Notes under the pieces: model-generated | Databases searched by the model: none | What the model was told of the DNA's origin: nothing | The model's input: the letters and a program-made list of their open reading frames with translations, nothing else | Program-made: the position numbers and the translations under genes | From: Asanoa ferruginea | GTDB lineage: Bacteria > Actinomycetota > Actinomycetes > Mycobacteriales > Micromonosporaceae | Length of the DNA: 64,000 nucleotides | NCBI RefSeq assembly: GCF_003387075.1 | Contig: NZ_QUMQ01000001.1 | Coordinates: forward strand, 2,852,001-2,916,000 | Reading direction: 5' to 3' | Shown here: piece by piece, positions 56,448 to 64,000 of the stretch | Numbering within the stretch: the stretch's first letter is position 1 | How the letters are laid out: every line of letters starts with the position of its first letter

Positions 56448-58028
56448 ATGGCGACATTCGGCAGCACTGTGCCAGACTCTGCGTCCGTGGTGGACAGCCG
56501 TTCCGACACACTTGCCGACCGGGTGGCGGCGGCCGCTGCCGCGACACCCGATAAGCCCGCGTTGATCTGGCACGACACGACGCTCACCTGGGGTGAGCTC
56601 GACCGTCGCGTCAATGCCGCCACGACCGCGCTCATCGGGCTCAACCTCCCGACCGGCGCTCGGGTTGCGCTCGCGCTGCCGAATTCTCCGCGCTATGCCG
56701 TCGCGCTCTTCGCCGTGCTGCGCGCCGGGCTGGTCGCGGTGCCGGTCAACCCGCAATACACGGCCCGCGAACTCGGCCATGTGCTCGCCGACTCGGGCGC
56801 GTCGGTGCTCGTCGCCAGCCCCGATGCGGCCCGGCTGGTCGAGCGCGTCCGGGGAGACCTGCCGGAGTTGGCGCGCGTACTCGAAAAACTGCCGGAAGAT
56901 GGTCCGACCGGTCCGCCGGCCGCGGCCAGCACCGGCGACGGTGCGTTGGCCGTGCTGCTCTACACCTCGGGCACCGAGGGTCGCCCGAAGGGCGCGATGC
57001 TCAGCCACCGCGCGCTGATGGCCAACCACGCGCAGGTCGACGGGATCACGCCGACGGTGGTCGGTCCCGACGACGTCGTGCTGCTGGCGCTGCCGCTGTT
57101 CCACGCCTACGGGCTCAACTCGGGGCTGGGCGCGGTCGCCTACCACGGCGCGACCGGGGTGCTGATCGAGCGCTTCGACCCGGCCGACTCGCTCGCCGTC
57201 ATCGCCCGCCATTCGGTGACCGGGCTGGTCGGCGTGCCGTCGATGTTCCAGGCCTGGTCGCTGCTGCCCGACCTCGGCGAGTCGATGGCGACGGTGCGGG
57301 TCGCGGTCTCCGGCGCGGCGCCGCTGGACAGCGAGACCGCGGCGCGGTTCACCCGGGCGACTTCACACCCGGTCTTCGTGGGGTACGGGTTGACCGAGAC
57401 CGCGCCGGTCGTCACGTCCACACTGGCCAGCCCGGAGCCGAAGGCAGGGTCGATCGGGCGGCCGATCCCGGGTGTCGAGGTGCGACTGGTCGCGCCCGAC
57501 GGCTCCGAGGTGTCGGACCCCTCCGATGTAGACGCTGACGAGTTCGACCTCGAGGTTGGCGCGCCGGAGACCGACCCTGGCGAGATCGTGGTGCGCGGCG
57601 CCAACCTGTTCGACGGCTACTGGCCCGACGGGCGCGACGGTCCCGACGCCGACGGCTGGTGGGCGACGGGCGACATCGCCTACGCCGACGCCGATGGCGA
57701 CCTCTTCCTGGTCGACCGCCGGGGAGAGCTGATCATCGTGAACGGGTTCAACGTCTACCCTCGTGAGGTGGAACAGGTGCTCGAGTCGCATCCCGGTGTC
57801 GCCGAGGCGGCGGTGATCGGGGTGCCGCATCCCTACACCGGGCAGACCGTCAAGGCTTTCGTGGTGCGCACGCCGGGCACCGACGTCGACCCGGAAGACC
57901 TGCTCCGGCACGCCGAGCAGAACCTGGCCCGGTTCAAGATGCCGACCGCGCTCGAGTTCGTCGGCGAGTTGCCGCACTCGGCGATCGGCAAGGTGCGCAA
58001 GGCCGAGCTGCGGGGCGACGGTGCCTAG
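56448..58028 (+). CDS. Acyl-CoA synthetase (AMP-binding enzyme)
   Basis: This 526-residue adenylate-forming enzyme has the P-loop LLYTSGTEGRPKGAMLSH, LPLFHAYGLNSGLGAVAY, GYGLTETAPV, WWATGDIAYADADGDLFLVDRRGELIIVNGFNVYPREVEQVLESHPGV and a C-terminal Lys in SAIGKVRKAEL. It should activate a fatty or other carboxylic acid as acyl-AMP and acyl-CoA. I chose the ATG at 56448 because the ANL domain begins soon after; GTG 56469 is possible. The stop overlaps the glutaredoxin-like start by 8 bp. Confidence 0.88.
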   Translation: MATFGSTVPDSASVVDSRSDTLADRVAAAAAATPDKPALIWHDTTLTWGELDRRVNAATTALIGLNLPTGARVALALPNSPRYAVALFAVLRAGLVAVPVNPQYTARELGHVLADSGASVLVASPDAARLVERVRGDLPELARVLEKLPEDGPTGPPAAASTGDGALAVLLYTSGTEGRPKGAMLSHRALMANHAQVDGITPTVVGPDDVVLLALPLFHAYGLNSGLGAVAYHGATGVLIERFDPADSLAVIARHSVTGLVGVPSMFQAWSLLPDLGESMATVRVAVSGAAPLDSETAARFTRATSHPVFVGYGLTETAPVVTSTLASPEPKAGSIGRPIPGVEVRLVAPDGSEVSDPSDVDADEFDLEVGAPETDPGEIVVRGANLFDGYWPDGRDGPDADGWWATGDIAYADADGDLFLVDRRGELIIVNGFNVYPREVEQVLESHPGVAEAAVIGVPHPYTGQTVKAFVVRTPGTDVDPEDLLRHAEQNLARFKMPTALEFVGELPHSAIGKVRKAELRGDGA

Positions 58029-58263
58029 GGTCGCGCTGGTCACCCGCACCGACTGCCACCTGTGCGTCGCGGCCCGGGCGGCGCTCGACCGGGTCACCGC
58101 GCGCACCGGTGAGCCGTGGACCGAGCTCGACGTGAGCGACGACATCGAGCTCGAACGCGACTACGGCGACCGGCTGCCGGTGGTGCTGCTCGACGGCGCC
58201 GAGCACGGCTACTGGCAGGTCGAGGAAGATCGTTTGACCAGAGATCTAGAGTCGACCTCGTGA
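58021..58263 (+). CDS. Glutaredoxin-family protein
   Basis: This 80-residue thioredoxin fold has the redox motif CHLC (RTDCHLCVAARAALDRV), RLPVVLLDG with the cis-Pro, and a short C-terminal helix (DRLTRDLESTS). In a mycothiol organism it may act as a mycoredoxin-like reductase, but the motif differs from the usual Mrx1 CxYC. It matches Rv0508 by position near hemA. It overlaps genes on both sides (8 bp and 4 bp), so it is translated in a coupled set of three. Confidence 0.88.
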   Translation: MPRVALVTRTDCHLCVAARAALDRVTARTGEPWTELDVSDDIELERDYGDRLPVVLLDGAEHGYWQVEEDRLTRDLESTS

Positions 58264-58907
58264 CGCGTACGCACCTGGTCTGGGACTGGAACGGCACCCT
58301 GCTCAACGATTTCGACCTGGTGGTCGCGGCGACCAACCACGCGCTCGCCACGGTCGGCGGCCCGCCGGTGACCGCCGACGACCATCGGCGCAACTTCATC
58401 CGCCCGGTCGCCGACTTCTACGCGGCGGTGCTCGGGCGCGCGGTCGACGCCGACGAGTTCGACCAGCTCGACGTGATCTTCCACGACGCCTACCGGGCCC
58501 GGCTGACCACCTGCGCGCTGGCCGACGACGCGATGACCGCCATGCGGTCCTGGGTCGGCACCCAGTCGCTGCTGTCCATGTGGTTCCACGACGACCTGGT
58601 GCCCGCGGTGACGGCGTTCGGCCTCGACGGGCGGTTCCGCCGGGTCGACGGGCTGCGGCCCACCCTCGGCGGCGACCGCGCCTACAAGGCCGACCACCTC
58701 AAGGAGCACCTGGCCGCCCTCGGTCTCGACGGCGCCACCGTGGTGCTGATCGGCGACTCGATCGACGACGCCGACGCGGCCCGCTCGGCCGGTGCCGCGT
58801 GCGTGCTCTACACCGGCGGGTTCACCGACGAGGTGCGGCTGCGCGCGTCAGGGCACCCGGTGGCCGGCACCCTCACCGAGGCGGTCGGGCTCGCCGCCGA
58901 GCTCTGA
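58260..58907 (+). CDS. HAD-family hydrolase (phosphoglycolate phosphatase-like)
   Basis: This 215-residue HAD enzyme has DxD motif VWDWNGTLLNDFDLV, in which Trp stands between the two Asp, TLGGDRAYKADHLKEHL with the Lys, and VLIGDSIDDADAARSAGAACVLYTGGF. The cap region is of the helical C1 type. The substrate may be phosphoglycolate or another small phosphate ester. The GTG start overlaps the glutaredoxin stop (GTGA). Confidence 0.87.
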   Translation: MTRTHLVWDWNGTLLNDFDLVVAATNHALATVGGPPVTADDHRRNFIRPVADFYAAVLGRAVDADEFDQLDVIFHDAYRARLTTCALADDAMTAMRSWVGTQSLLSMWFHDDLVPAVTAFGLDGRFRRVDGLRPTLGGDRAYKADHLKEHLAALGLDGATVVLIGDSIDDADAARSAGAACVLYTGGFTDEVRLRASGHPVAGTLTEAVGLAAEL

Positions 58908-59552
58908 TCAGCCGCGCAAGTAGGCGAGCACGGCCAGCACCCGGCGGTGCTGCTCCTCGTCGGGTGGCAATTGCAGCTTGGTGAAGATGTTGCGCACGTG
59001 CTTCTCCACGGCGCCGTCGCTGACCACCAGCTTGCGGGCGATCGCGGTGTTGGACATCCCTTCGGCCATCAGCCCGAGCACCTCGCGCTCGCGGGCGGTC
59101 AGCTCGCGCAGCGGGTCGTCGCGGCGGCGCCGGACCAGGAGCTGGGCGACCACCTCGGGGTCGAGCACCGTGCCGCCGCTGGCCACCCGGCCGAGCGCGT
59201 CGAGGAACTCGGTGATCGCCGCCACCCGGTCCTTCAGCAGGTAGCCGACCGCGCCGGCCCGGTCGGCCAGCAGGTCGTCGGCGTAGGAGACCTCGACGTA
59301 TTGGGAGAGCACCAGCACCGGGGTGCCGGGCACCAGGCGGCGCGCCTCGACCGCGGCCTTGAGCCCCTCGTCGGTGTGCGACGGCGGCATCCGCACGTCG
59401 ACGATCGACACGTCTGGCTTCTCCCGGACGATGGCCTCGACCAGGCTCGGGCCGTCGCCGACCGCGGCGGCCACGTCATGGCCGTGCTCGGTCACGAGCC
59501 GGACCAGGCCCTCGCGGAGGAGTACTGCGTCGTCGGCGATCACAATGCGCAC
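58908..59552 (-). CDS. NarL/LuxR-family response regulator (LiaR/DesR-like)
   Basis: This 214-residue regulator has a receiver with RIVIADDAVLLREGLVRLV, phospho-Asp in VSIVDVRMPPSHTDEG, and AVGYLLKDRV. The LuxR-type HTH is LTAREREVLGLMAEGMSNTAIARKLVVSDGAVEKHVRNIFTKLQL. The GTG start follows TAGGCT (59564-59559 on this strand) with a 6-nt gap, so it has its own leaderless promoter immediately after a terminator that ends the kinase gene. It probably partners the kinase upstream. Confidence 0.92.
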   Translation of the reverse strand: MRIVIADDAVLLREGLVRLVTEHGHDVAAAVGDGPSLVEAIVREKPDVSIVDVRMPPSHTDEGLKAAVEARRLVPGTPVLVLSQYVEVSYADDLLADRAGAVGYLLKDRVAAITEFLDALGRVASGGTVLDPEVVAQLLVRRRRDDPLRELTAREREVLGLMAEGMSNTAIARKLVVSDGAVEKHVRNIFTKLQLPPDEEQHRRVLAVLAYLRG

Positions 59553-59567
59553 CGTTAGAGCCTAGTG

Positions 59568-59599
59568 AAAAGGGCCCCTTGTCGATAAGGGGCCCTTTT
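59568..59599 (-). terminator. Intrinsic terminator between sensor kinase and response regulator
   Basis: A perfect 13-bp stem (59568-59580 with 59587-59599, arm AAAAGGGCCCCTT) and a 6-nt loop, flanked by A and T runs, give a classic rho-independent form on both strands. It stands 9 bp after the kinase stop and 15 bp before the regulator start on the minus strand. Confidence 0.88.
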
Positions 59600-59608
59600 T
59601 GCGGGGAT

Positions 59609-60916
59609 TTACACCGGAAGAGTGGCCTGAATCAGCGTCGGGCCGCCGGCCGGACTGGTCACCGCGAGCCGGCCGCCGGCCGCATGCACCCGGTCGGCCA
59701 GGCCGGCCAGGCCGTGGCCCTTGGAGACGTGTGCCCCGCCCTCGCCGTCGTCGGAGATCTCCACCCGGAGCGAGTCGCCCTCGCGGGTCACCGCGATCCG
59801 GCAGATCTCCGCCCGGCTGTGCTTGGCGACGTTGGTCAGCGACTCGGCGACCACGAAGTAGGCGGCGCTCTCCAGGGCCGGGTCGAGCCGGCCGGACGGG
59901 GTGCCCAGCGCCGGGTCGATGGCCAGGTCGATCGGGATCACACCGCGGCCGGCGAGCGCGGCCAGGGCGCTGGGCAGGCCACGGTCGACCAGGATCGGCG
60001 GCGCGATGCCCCGGGACAGCGAGCGCAACTCGCTGAGCGTCTCGCGGGTCTGGGTGAGCGCCTCGTCGATCGTCCGGCGGGCCGCGTCGGGGTCGTTGTC
60101 GAACTGTTGCTGAAGCCGGCCGAGGTCCATGGCCAGCCGGACCAGTCGCTGCTGCGGGCCGTCGTGGATGTCACGCTCGAGCCGGCGCAGAGCGGTCGCC
60201 TCGGCCGAGACGGCGGCGCGCCGCTGCCCCTCGAGGGTCGTGATCTTGCTGCGCATCTCGGCAACGCCGGTCAGCATCGTCTTGCCGAAGCTGGCTTGGA
60301 GCAGGGCCGCGCCGCGCACCACGATCGGCAGGCTGAGCAGGAAGAACACCCCGATGGCGGTGTAGAGCAGGAGCCGCGGGCCGGTGCCGCTGCCGAGGCC
60401 CAGCAGGGTGTTGAGGTCGACCTCGTCGGGGTTGCGCGGAATCGCCCAGTCGTAGGCCCAGTAGGTGATGCCGCCCAGCGCGCCCGCCCACCAGACGATG
60501 GTGAGCACGAACGCGACGATCGACAGGGCGAACTTGACGATCGCGTGCACCGCGTCGAGCCATGACTGGCTGTCGCCGACGACCGACATCACCCGGCGGA
60601 AGAGGCCGGAGCCGGGCTCGGCGGTGCGGTATTCGGGACGGACCCGGGCGAGCCCGAGCACCGGGCCGATCGCCATCCGGTCGAGGTCGGCGAAGACCCG
60701 GGCGAGCAGCAGCGCGCCGGCCATCACCGGCAGGCCGATGCCGGTCACGATCAGGCCGGCGCTGAGCACGATGCCGACCAGCACCGCGACAAATCCGGCG
60801 ATCGCGAGCGGGAAACCCACGATGACGTACGCCGAATCGGTCATTAACTGGCGAATGATGCCGCGGTGAGCCGCGGGTGCGGTTCCCACGGGGCTGGAAA
60901 CGACGGCTGTGGTCAT
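59609..60916 (-). CDS. Sensor histidine kinase with PspC/DUF-type sensor domain (LiaS-like class)
   Basis: This 435-residue kinase has an N-terminal sensor region with four to five helices (SAYVIVGFPLAIAGFVAVLVGIVLSAGLIVTGIGLPVMAGALL, then FALSIVAFVLTIVWWAGALGG and LLLYTAIGVFFLLSLPIVV). HisKA_3 has the phospho-His in LRRLERDIHDGPQQRLVRLAMDLG, and the ATPase domain has VVAESLTNVAKHS, SDDGEGGA and GHGLAGLADRV. The ATG at 60916 lies 7 nt after TAGCGT (60929-60924 on this strand), which argues against the start at 60934. It is separated from its regulator by a strong terminator. Confidence 0.9.
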   Translation of the reverse strand: MTTAVVSSPVGTAPAAHRGIIRQLMTDSAYVIVGFPLAIAGFVAVLVGIVLSAGLIVTGIGLPVMAGALLLARVFADLDRMAIGPVLGLARVRPEYRTAEPGSGLFRRVMSVVGDSQSWLDAVHAIVKFALSIVAFVLTIVWWAGALGGITYWAYDWAIPRNPDEVDLNTLLGLGSGTGPRLLLYTAIGVFFLLSLPIVVRGAALLQASFGKTMLTGVAEMRSKITTLEGQRRAAVSAEATALRRLERDIHDGPQQRLVRLAMDLGRLQQQFDNDPDAARRTIDEALTQTRETLSELRSLSRGIAPPILVDRGLPSALAALAGRGVIPIDLAIDPALGTPSGRLDPALESAAYFVVAESLTNVAKHSRAEICRIAVTREGDSLRVEISDDGEGGAHVSKGHGLAGLADRVHAAGGRLAVTSPAGGPTLIQATLPV

Positions 60917-61091
60917 GTCATCGACGCTATTCATCCGCCCCGCTCACCCCCATCCCGGCAACTTGCCTCTTCAGGGTAGGGCTGTCCGTACCCCCGATCG
61001 GTACCTGCGGCTCGTGAGTGGTGGCACAAGTCCGTTTTACGCAATAATCGGCTCAGGGGATAGGCGGTTGTCGAGCGACCAAGATCGCGAT

Positions 61092-61120
61092 TTGTGCACG
61101 AGTTCACAAGCGCCTAGGCT
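61092..61120 (+). promoter_or_regulatory. Rex operator overlapping the rex-hemA-hemC promoter
   Basis: TTGTGCACGAGTTCACAA (61092-61109) matches the Rex operator consensus TTGTGAA-N4-TTCACAA except at two positions of the left half. Its first six bases form a -35-like TTGTGC, exactly 17 bp before TAGGCT (61115-61120). Rex bound here, as at low NADH/NAD+ ratio, would block transcription of its own operon, as in streptomycetes. Confidence 0.82.
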
Positions 61121-61216
61121 GAGTCCCCGACGAATCCCGTTAACACAGCCGGTCACCGCGCTTTGCTGCGGGCCCCCCGCTCGCGGGCCAGCCGGACGAT
61201 CGCACCACGGAGTCGC

Positions 61217-61972
61217 ATGAGCCAGCACCGCCCTGGAGGCCCCAACGGACGGTCCGGCGGCGTGCCCGCCCTCCCGGACCTGCCCGAGGCGACGGTGGCC
61301 CGCCTGCCCGAATATCTTCGTGCGCTGCACCACATCGCCGAAGTGGGAAGCGACACCATCTCGAGTGAAGGGCTCGCCACGGCGGCCGGCGTCAATTCGG
61401 CGAAACTGCGCAAAGACCTTTCACATCTCGGGTCGTACGGGACGCGTGGTGTTGGTTATGACGTGGCCCTGCTGATTGATCAGATCGAGTTCACCCTGGG
61501 GTTGGATCAGCGGCGCGCCGTCGCACTGGTCGGCGTCGGCAACCTCGGTCACGCGCTCGCCGGCTATGCGGGTTTTGCCAGTCGCGGTTTCCGCATCGCG
61601 GCGCTCTTCGACGCCGACCCCGAGCGGGTGGGCGAGCCGATAAACGGCCTCAACGTGTTGCACATCTCCGAGCTGGCGACCGTGGCCGCCGCCGAGTCGA
61701 TCGCGATCGGCGTCATCGCCACCCCGGCCGCCGCCGCGCAAGACGTCGCCGACGCCCTGGTCGCGGCCGGCGTCACCAGCATCCTCAACTTCGCGCCGTG
61801 CGTGCTTTCGGTTCCCGAAGGGGTAGACGTCCGCAAGGTCGACCTTGCGATCGAGTTGCAGATCCTCTCCTTCCACGAACACCGCAAGTCGGCGCTGACC
61901 GCCCTGCCGGGCGGATACGGGAGCCCGAACGGGCTCGCGGCGACCGGAACGGAAGAGGCGGTGGGCACATGA
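61217..61972 (+). CDS. rex: Redox-sensing transcriptional repressor Rex
   Basis: This 251-residue NADH-sensing repressor has an N-terminal winged helix (PEATVARLPEYLRALHHIAEVGSDTISSEGLATAAGVNSAKLRKDLSHLGSYGTRGVGYDV) and a Rossmann domain (VALVGVGNLGHALAGYAGFASRGFRIAALFDADPERVG). It represses respiratory and haem genes when the NADH/NAD+ ratio is low. The ATG at 61217 has GGAG 5 nt upstream. It is the first gene of rex-hemA-hemC, and its stop overlaps the hemA start by 4 bp. A 97-bp leader separates it from the predicted promoter. Confidence 0.95.
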   Translation: MSQHRPGGPNGRSGGVPALPDLPEATVARLPEYLRALHHIAEVGSDTISSEGLATAAGVNSAKLRKDLSHLGSYGTRGVGYDVALLIDQIEFTLGLDQRRAVALVGVGNLGHALAGYAGFASRGFRIAALFDADPERVGEPINGLNVLHISELATVAAAESIAIGVIATPAAAAQDVADALVAAGVTSILNFAPCVLSVPEGVDVRKVDLAIELQILSFHEHRKSALTALPGGYGSPNGLAATGTEEAVGT

Positions 61973-63276
61973 GCCTGATCGTGGTTGGCGCTTCCTACAA
62001 GACCACGCCGGTCGCCGTGCTGGAGCGGCTCGTGATTCCGGCGGCAGACCTCACCCGCACACTCGAGCAGCTTCTGGCGCAGCCCTACGTCCGCGAGGCC
62101 GTGGTCCTGTCCACCTGCAACCGGGTCGAGATCTACGCCGCGGTCAGCGGTTTCCACGGCGGCCTGGGCGACATCTGCACCGTGCTCGGCGAACGCGCCG
62201 GCTCCGCGCCGGCCGAGCTCGCCACCCACCTCTACGTGCACCACGACGCCGCCGCGGTCGAGCACACCTTCCGGGTCGCCACCGGGCTCGACTCGATGGT
62301 GATCGGCGAGGCGCAGATCCTCGGCCAGCTCCGTGACGCCTACCACGTCGCCACCGAGGCCGACAGCGCCGGCCGCACGCTCCACGAGCTGATGCAGCAG
62401 GCGCTGCGGGTCGGCAAGCGGGCACACGCCGAGACCGGCATCGACAAGGCCGGCCAGAGCGTGGTGACCGCGGCCCTCGACCTCGCCGCTTCGCACTTCC
62501 CCGGCGGCCTCGCCGACCGCCCCGCGCTGGTCGTCGGCGCCGGCGCGATGGGCGCCCTGTCGGTCGCCACGCTGTCCCGGATCGGCGTCGGCCCGGTCTC
62601 GGTGACCAACCGCGGCGCCGACCGCGCGGTCCGGCTGGCCGCGGCCTACGGCGCCTCCGCCGTTCCGATCGCCGAGCTCGCCAGCAAGCTGGCCGAGGTC
62701 GACCTGGTCGTCGCCGCCACCACGTCCACCGAGCCGGTGCTGACCCGCGAGACGGTCGCGGCAGCCCTGCCCGGCCGCACCGGTCCGCTGGTCCTGCTCG
62801 ACCTCGCGGTGCCGCGCGATGTCGCACCCGATGTCGCCGGCCTGCCCGGTGTCGTCGTGATCGACATCGACACCCTGGCCGCCGAGCTGCGCGCCGGCCA
62901 CCACGCCGCCGACGAGGTCGCGGTCGAGGGCATCGTCGAGGCCGAGGTCGAGTCGTTCGTGGGCTGGCTGCGCGGCGCCGAGATCGCGCCGACCGTGGCC
63001 GCCCTGCGCACCCAGGCCGACGAGGTCGTCGCCGCCGAGCTGGCCCGCTTGCGGCAACGCCGACCCGACCTGAGCGAGGAGCAGCGGTCCGAGGTGGCGC
63101 ACACCGTCCACCGGGTGGTCCGCCGGCTGCTGCACACGCCGACCGTCAAGGTCCGGCAGCTCGCCGCCGCCCCCGGCGGCGACCAATACGCCACGCTGCT
63201 CCGGCAGCTCTTCGACCTCGAGGTCCCACAGACCGCGCTGGTCGACGACGTCCCACCGTTGGGAGACCCCACATGA
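61969..63276 (+). CDS. hemA: Glutamyl-tRNA reductase
   Basis: This 435-residue enzyme reduces glutamyl-tRNA to glutamate-1-semialdehyde, the first committed step of C5-pathway haem synthesis. It has the start [20 protein letters not shown], the active-site Cys in [30 protein letters not shown], the NADPH fold [30 protein letters not shown] and the dimerisation helices at the end. The ATG at 61969 overlaps the rex stop (ATGA). Its stop overlaps hemC likewise, so the three are co-translated. Confidence 0.97.
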   Translation: MSLIVVGASYKTTPVAVLERLVIPAADLTRTLEQLLAQPYVREAVVLSTCNRVEIYAAVSGFHGGLGDICTVLGERAGSAPAELATHLYVHHDAAAVEHTFRVATGLDSMVIGEAQILGQLRDAYHVATEADSAGRTLHELMQQALRVGKRAHAETGIDKAGQSVVTAALDLAASHFPGGLADRPALVVGAGAMGALSVATLSRIGVGPVSVTNRGADRAVRLAAAYGASAVPIAELASKLAEVDLVVAATTSTEPVLTRETVAAALPGRTGPLVLLDLAVPRDVAPDVAGLPGVVVIDIDTLAAELRAGHHAADEVAVEGIVEAEVESFVGWLRGAEIAPTVAALRTQADEVVAAELARLRQRRPDLSEEQRSEVAHTVHRVVRRLLHTPTVKVRQLAAAPGGDQYATLLRQLFDLEVPQTALVDDVPPLGDPT

Positions 63277-64000
63277 CCCCGCTGCGCCTCGGCACCCGGG
63301 GCAGCAAGCTGGCGCTGGCCCAGTCCGGCCTCGTCGCGGCCGCGTTCACGGCGGCCACCGGCCGGCCCGTCGAGCTGGTGGAGATCACCACCGCCGGCGA
63401 CCGGTCGACCGCGCCGGTCGCCCAGCTCGGCGTCGGAGTGTTCGTCTCCGCACTGCGCGACGCGCTGGTGGAGCGCCGGATCGACGTCGCCGTGCACTCC
63501 TACAAAGACCTGCCGACCGCCGTGCCTGCGGCGCTGCACATCGCCGCCATCCCGCTGCGCGAAGACCCGCGCGACGCACTGGTGGCGCGCGACGGCCGCA
63601 CGCTCACCGACCTGCCCGACGGCGCGCTCGTCGGCACCGGCGCGGTGCGGCGGATCGCCCAGCTCAACGCTTTGCGGCTGCCCCTGCGGGTGACGCCGAT
63701 CCGGGGCAACGTCGACACCCGGATCCGGCGCGTCCTCGGCCCGGAAGCCGACCTTGACGCCGTCGTCCTCGCCCGGGCCGGGATCGCCCGCCTCGGGCGT
63801 GCCGACGAGATCACCGAAACGCTCGACCCGATGCTGATGCTGCCCGCGCCAGCACAGGGTGCGCTGGCGGTTGAGTGCCGCCACGACGACCATGACCTGG
63901 TCGAAGAGCTCGGCGCGCTCGACGACGGACCGACCCGGGCCGCGGTCACCGCGGAACGGGCCTTGCTGGCCACGCTGGAGGCCGGCTGCAGTGCGCCGGT
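63273..64000 (+). CDS. hemC: Porphobilinogen deaminase (hydroxymethylbilane synthase), 3' truncated
   Basis: This is the first 242 or so residues of HemC, cut by the window end. It polymerises four porphobilinogens into hydroxymethylbilane. Seen are [86 protein letters not shown] and [13 protein letters not shown]. The Cys that carries the dipyrromethane cofactor is present in EAGCSAPV at the very edge. GTGAVRR replaces the more usual GTSSxRR. It overlaps hemA as ATGA. Confidence 0.97.
   Translation, partial: MTPLRLGTRGSKLALAQSGLVAAAFTAATGRPVELVEITTAGDRSTAPVAQLGVGVFVSALRDALVERRIDVAVHSYKDLPTAVPAALHIAAIPLREDPRDALVARDGRTLTDLPDGALVGTGAVRRIAQLNALRLPLRVTPIRGNVDTRIRRVLGPEADLDAVVLARAGIARLGRADEITETLDPMLMLPAPAQGALAVECRHDDHDLVEELGALDDGPTRAAVTAERALLATLEAGCSAP

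Overview
The window is high-GC actinobacterial chromosome, most likely from a sporulating Micromonosporaceae-type genus (Micromonospora, Actinoplanes, Asanoa and relatives). The evidence is mycothiol genes (mshA, mshD and a mycothiol-dependent-enzyme relative), BldC and a BldN/RsbN-like pair, Streptomyces-style PHO boxes and Rex operator, LPXTG proteins, and the 33-residue ribosomal protein bS22. Much of the second half follows the gene order of Mycobacterium tuberculosis Rv0474-Rv0510 (HBHA locus, murB, mshA, YbjN, gpm, senX3-regX3, Rv0495c-like, ppx, Rv0498-like, bldC-like, bS22, galE2, acyltransferase, serB1-like, glutaredoxin, hemA, hemC). I recall that order from memory; it was not searched. 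No tRNA, rRNA, CRISPR array, prophage or intact transposase was seen.

Layout. 0-9 kb: end of a polysaccharide deacetylase, mshD, a DUF1772 gene, the phosphate operon pstSCAB behind a PHO box, then an unusual sensor kinase with an internally duplicated sensor module and a convergent NarL-type regulator. 9-21.6 kb: small metabolic genes, an MFS pump with a divergent TetR regulator and three matching operators, a Fur-family regulator with YgfZ, a BKACE enzyme, asparaginase, an XRE/HBHA-like pair, an AlaX operon and a GNAT gene. 21.6-25.8 kb: a block of small secreted proteins around a 0.86-kb gene-poor region. One of these proteins is followed, in frame and directly after a UGA stop, by a complete LPXTG sorting signal. 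25.8-40 kb: an EamA transporter and peptidase E separated by a small inverted-repeat element that supplies both stop codons, then YbjN-mshA, an SDR, an LPXTG protein, murB, a LacI regulator, an ECF sigma factor, two tandem MFS genes and gpmA. 40-51.9 kb: phoU divergent from the senX3/regX3-type two-component system, ppx, proline dehydrogenase, a gluzincin, bldC, bS22, a galE2-like gene and an acyltransferase. 51.9-52.8 kb: a degraded interval. 52.8-64 kb: a SerB-like phosphatase, the RsbN-like/BldN pair, an acyl-CoA synthetase, glutaredoxin and HAD genes, a second NarL-type two-component pair, and rex-hemA-hemC cut by the window end.

How the parts connect. Phosphate uptake (pstSCAB), its regulators (phoU, senX3/regX3) and polyphosphate turnover (ppx) share the window, and PHO-box motifs precede pstS and lie between phoU and senX3. 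Redox control of haem synthesis is suggested by a Rex operator over the rex-hemA-hemC promoter. Development is represented by BldC and BldN/RsbN. Two structural themes recur. First, at least 22 genes carry a TANNNT element 6-8 nt before the start codon, which implies mostly leaderless mRNAs and decides several starts. Second, a repeated MSERSER-coding mini-ORF bridges pstC-pstA and galE2-acyltransferase with ATGA overlaps at both ends.
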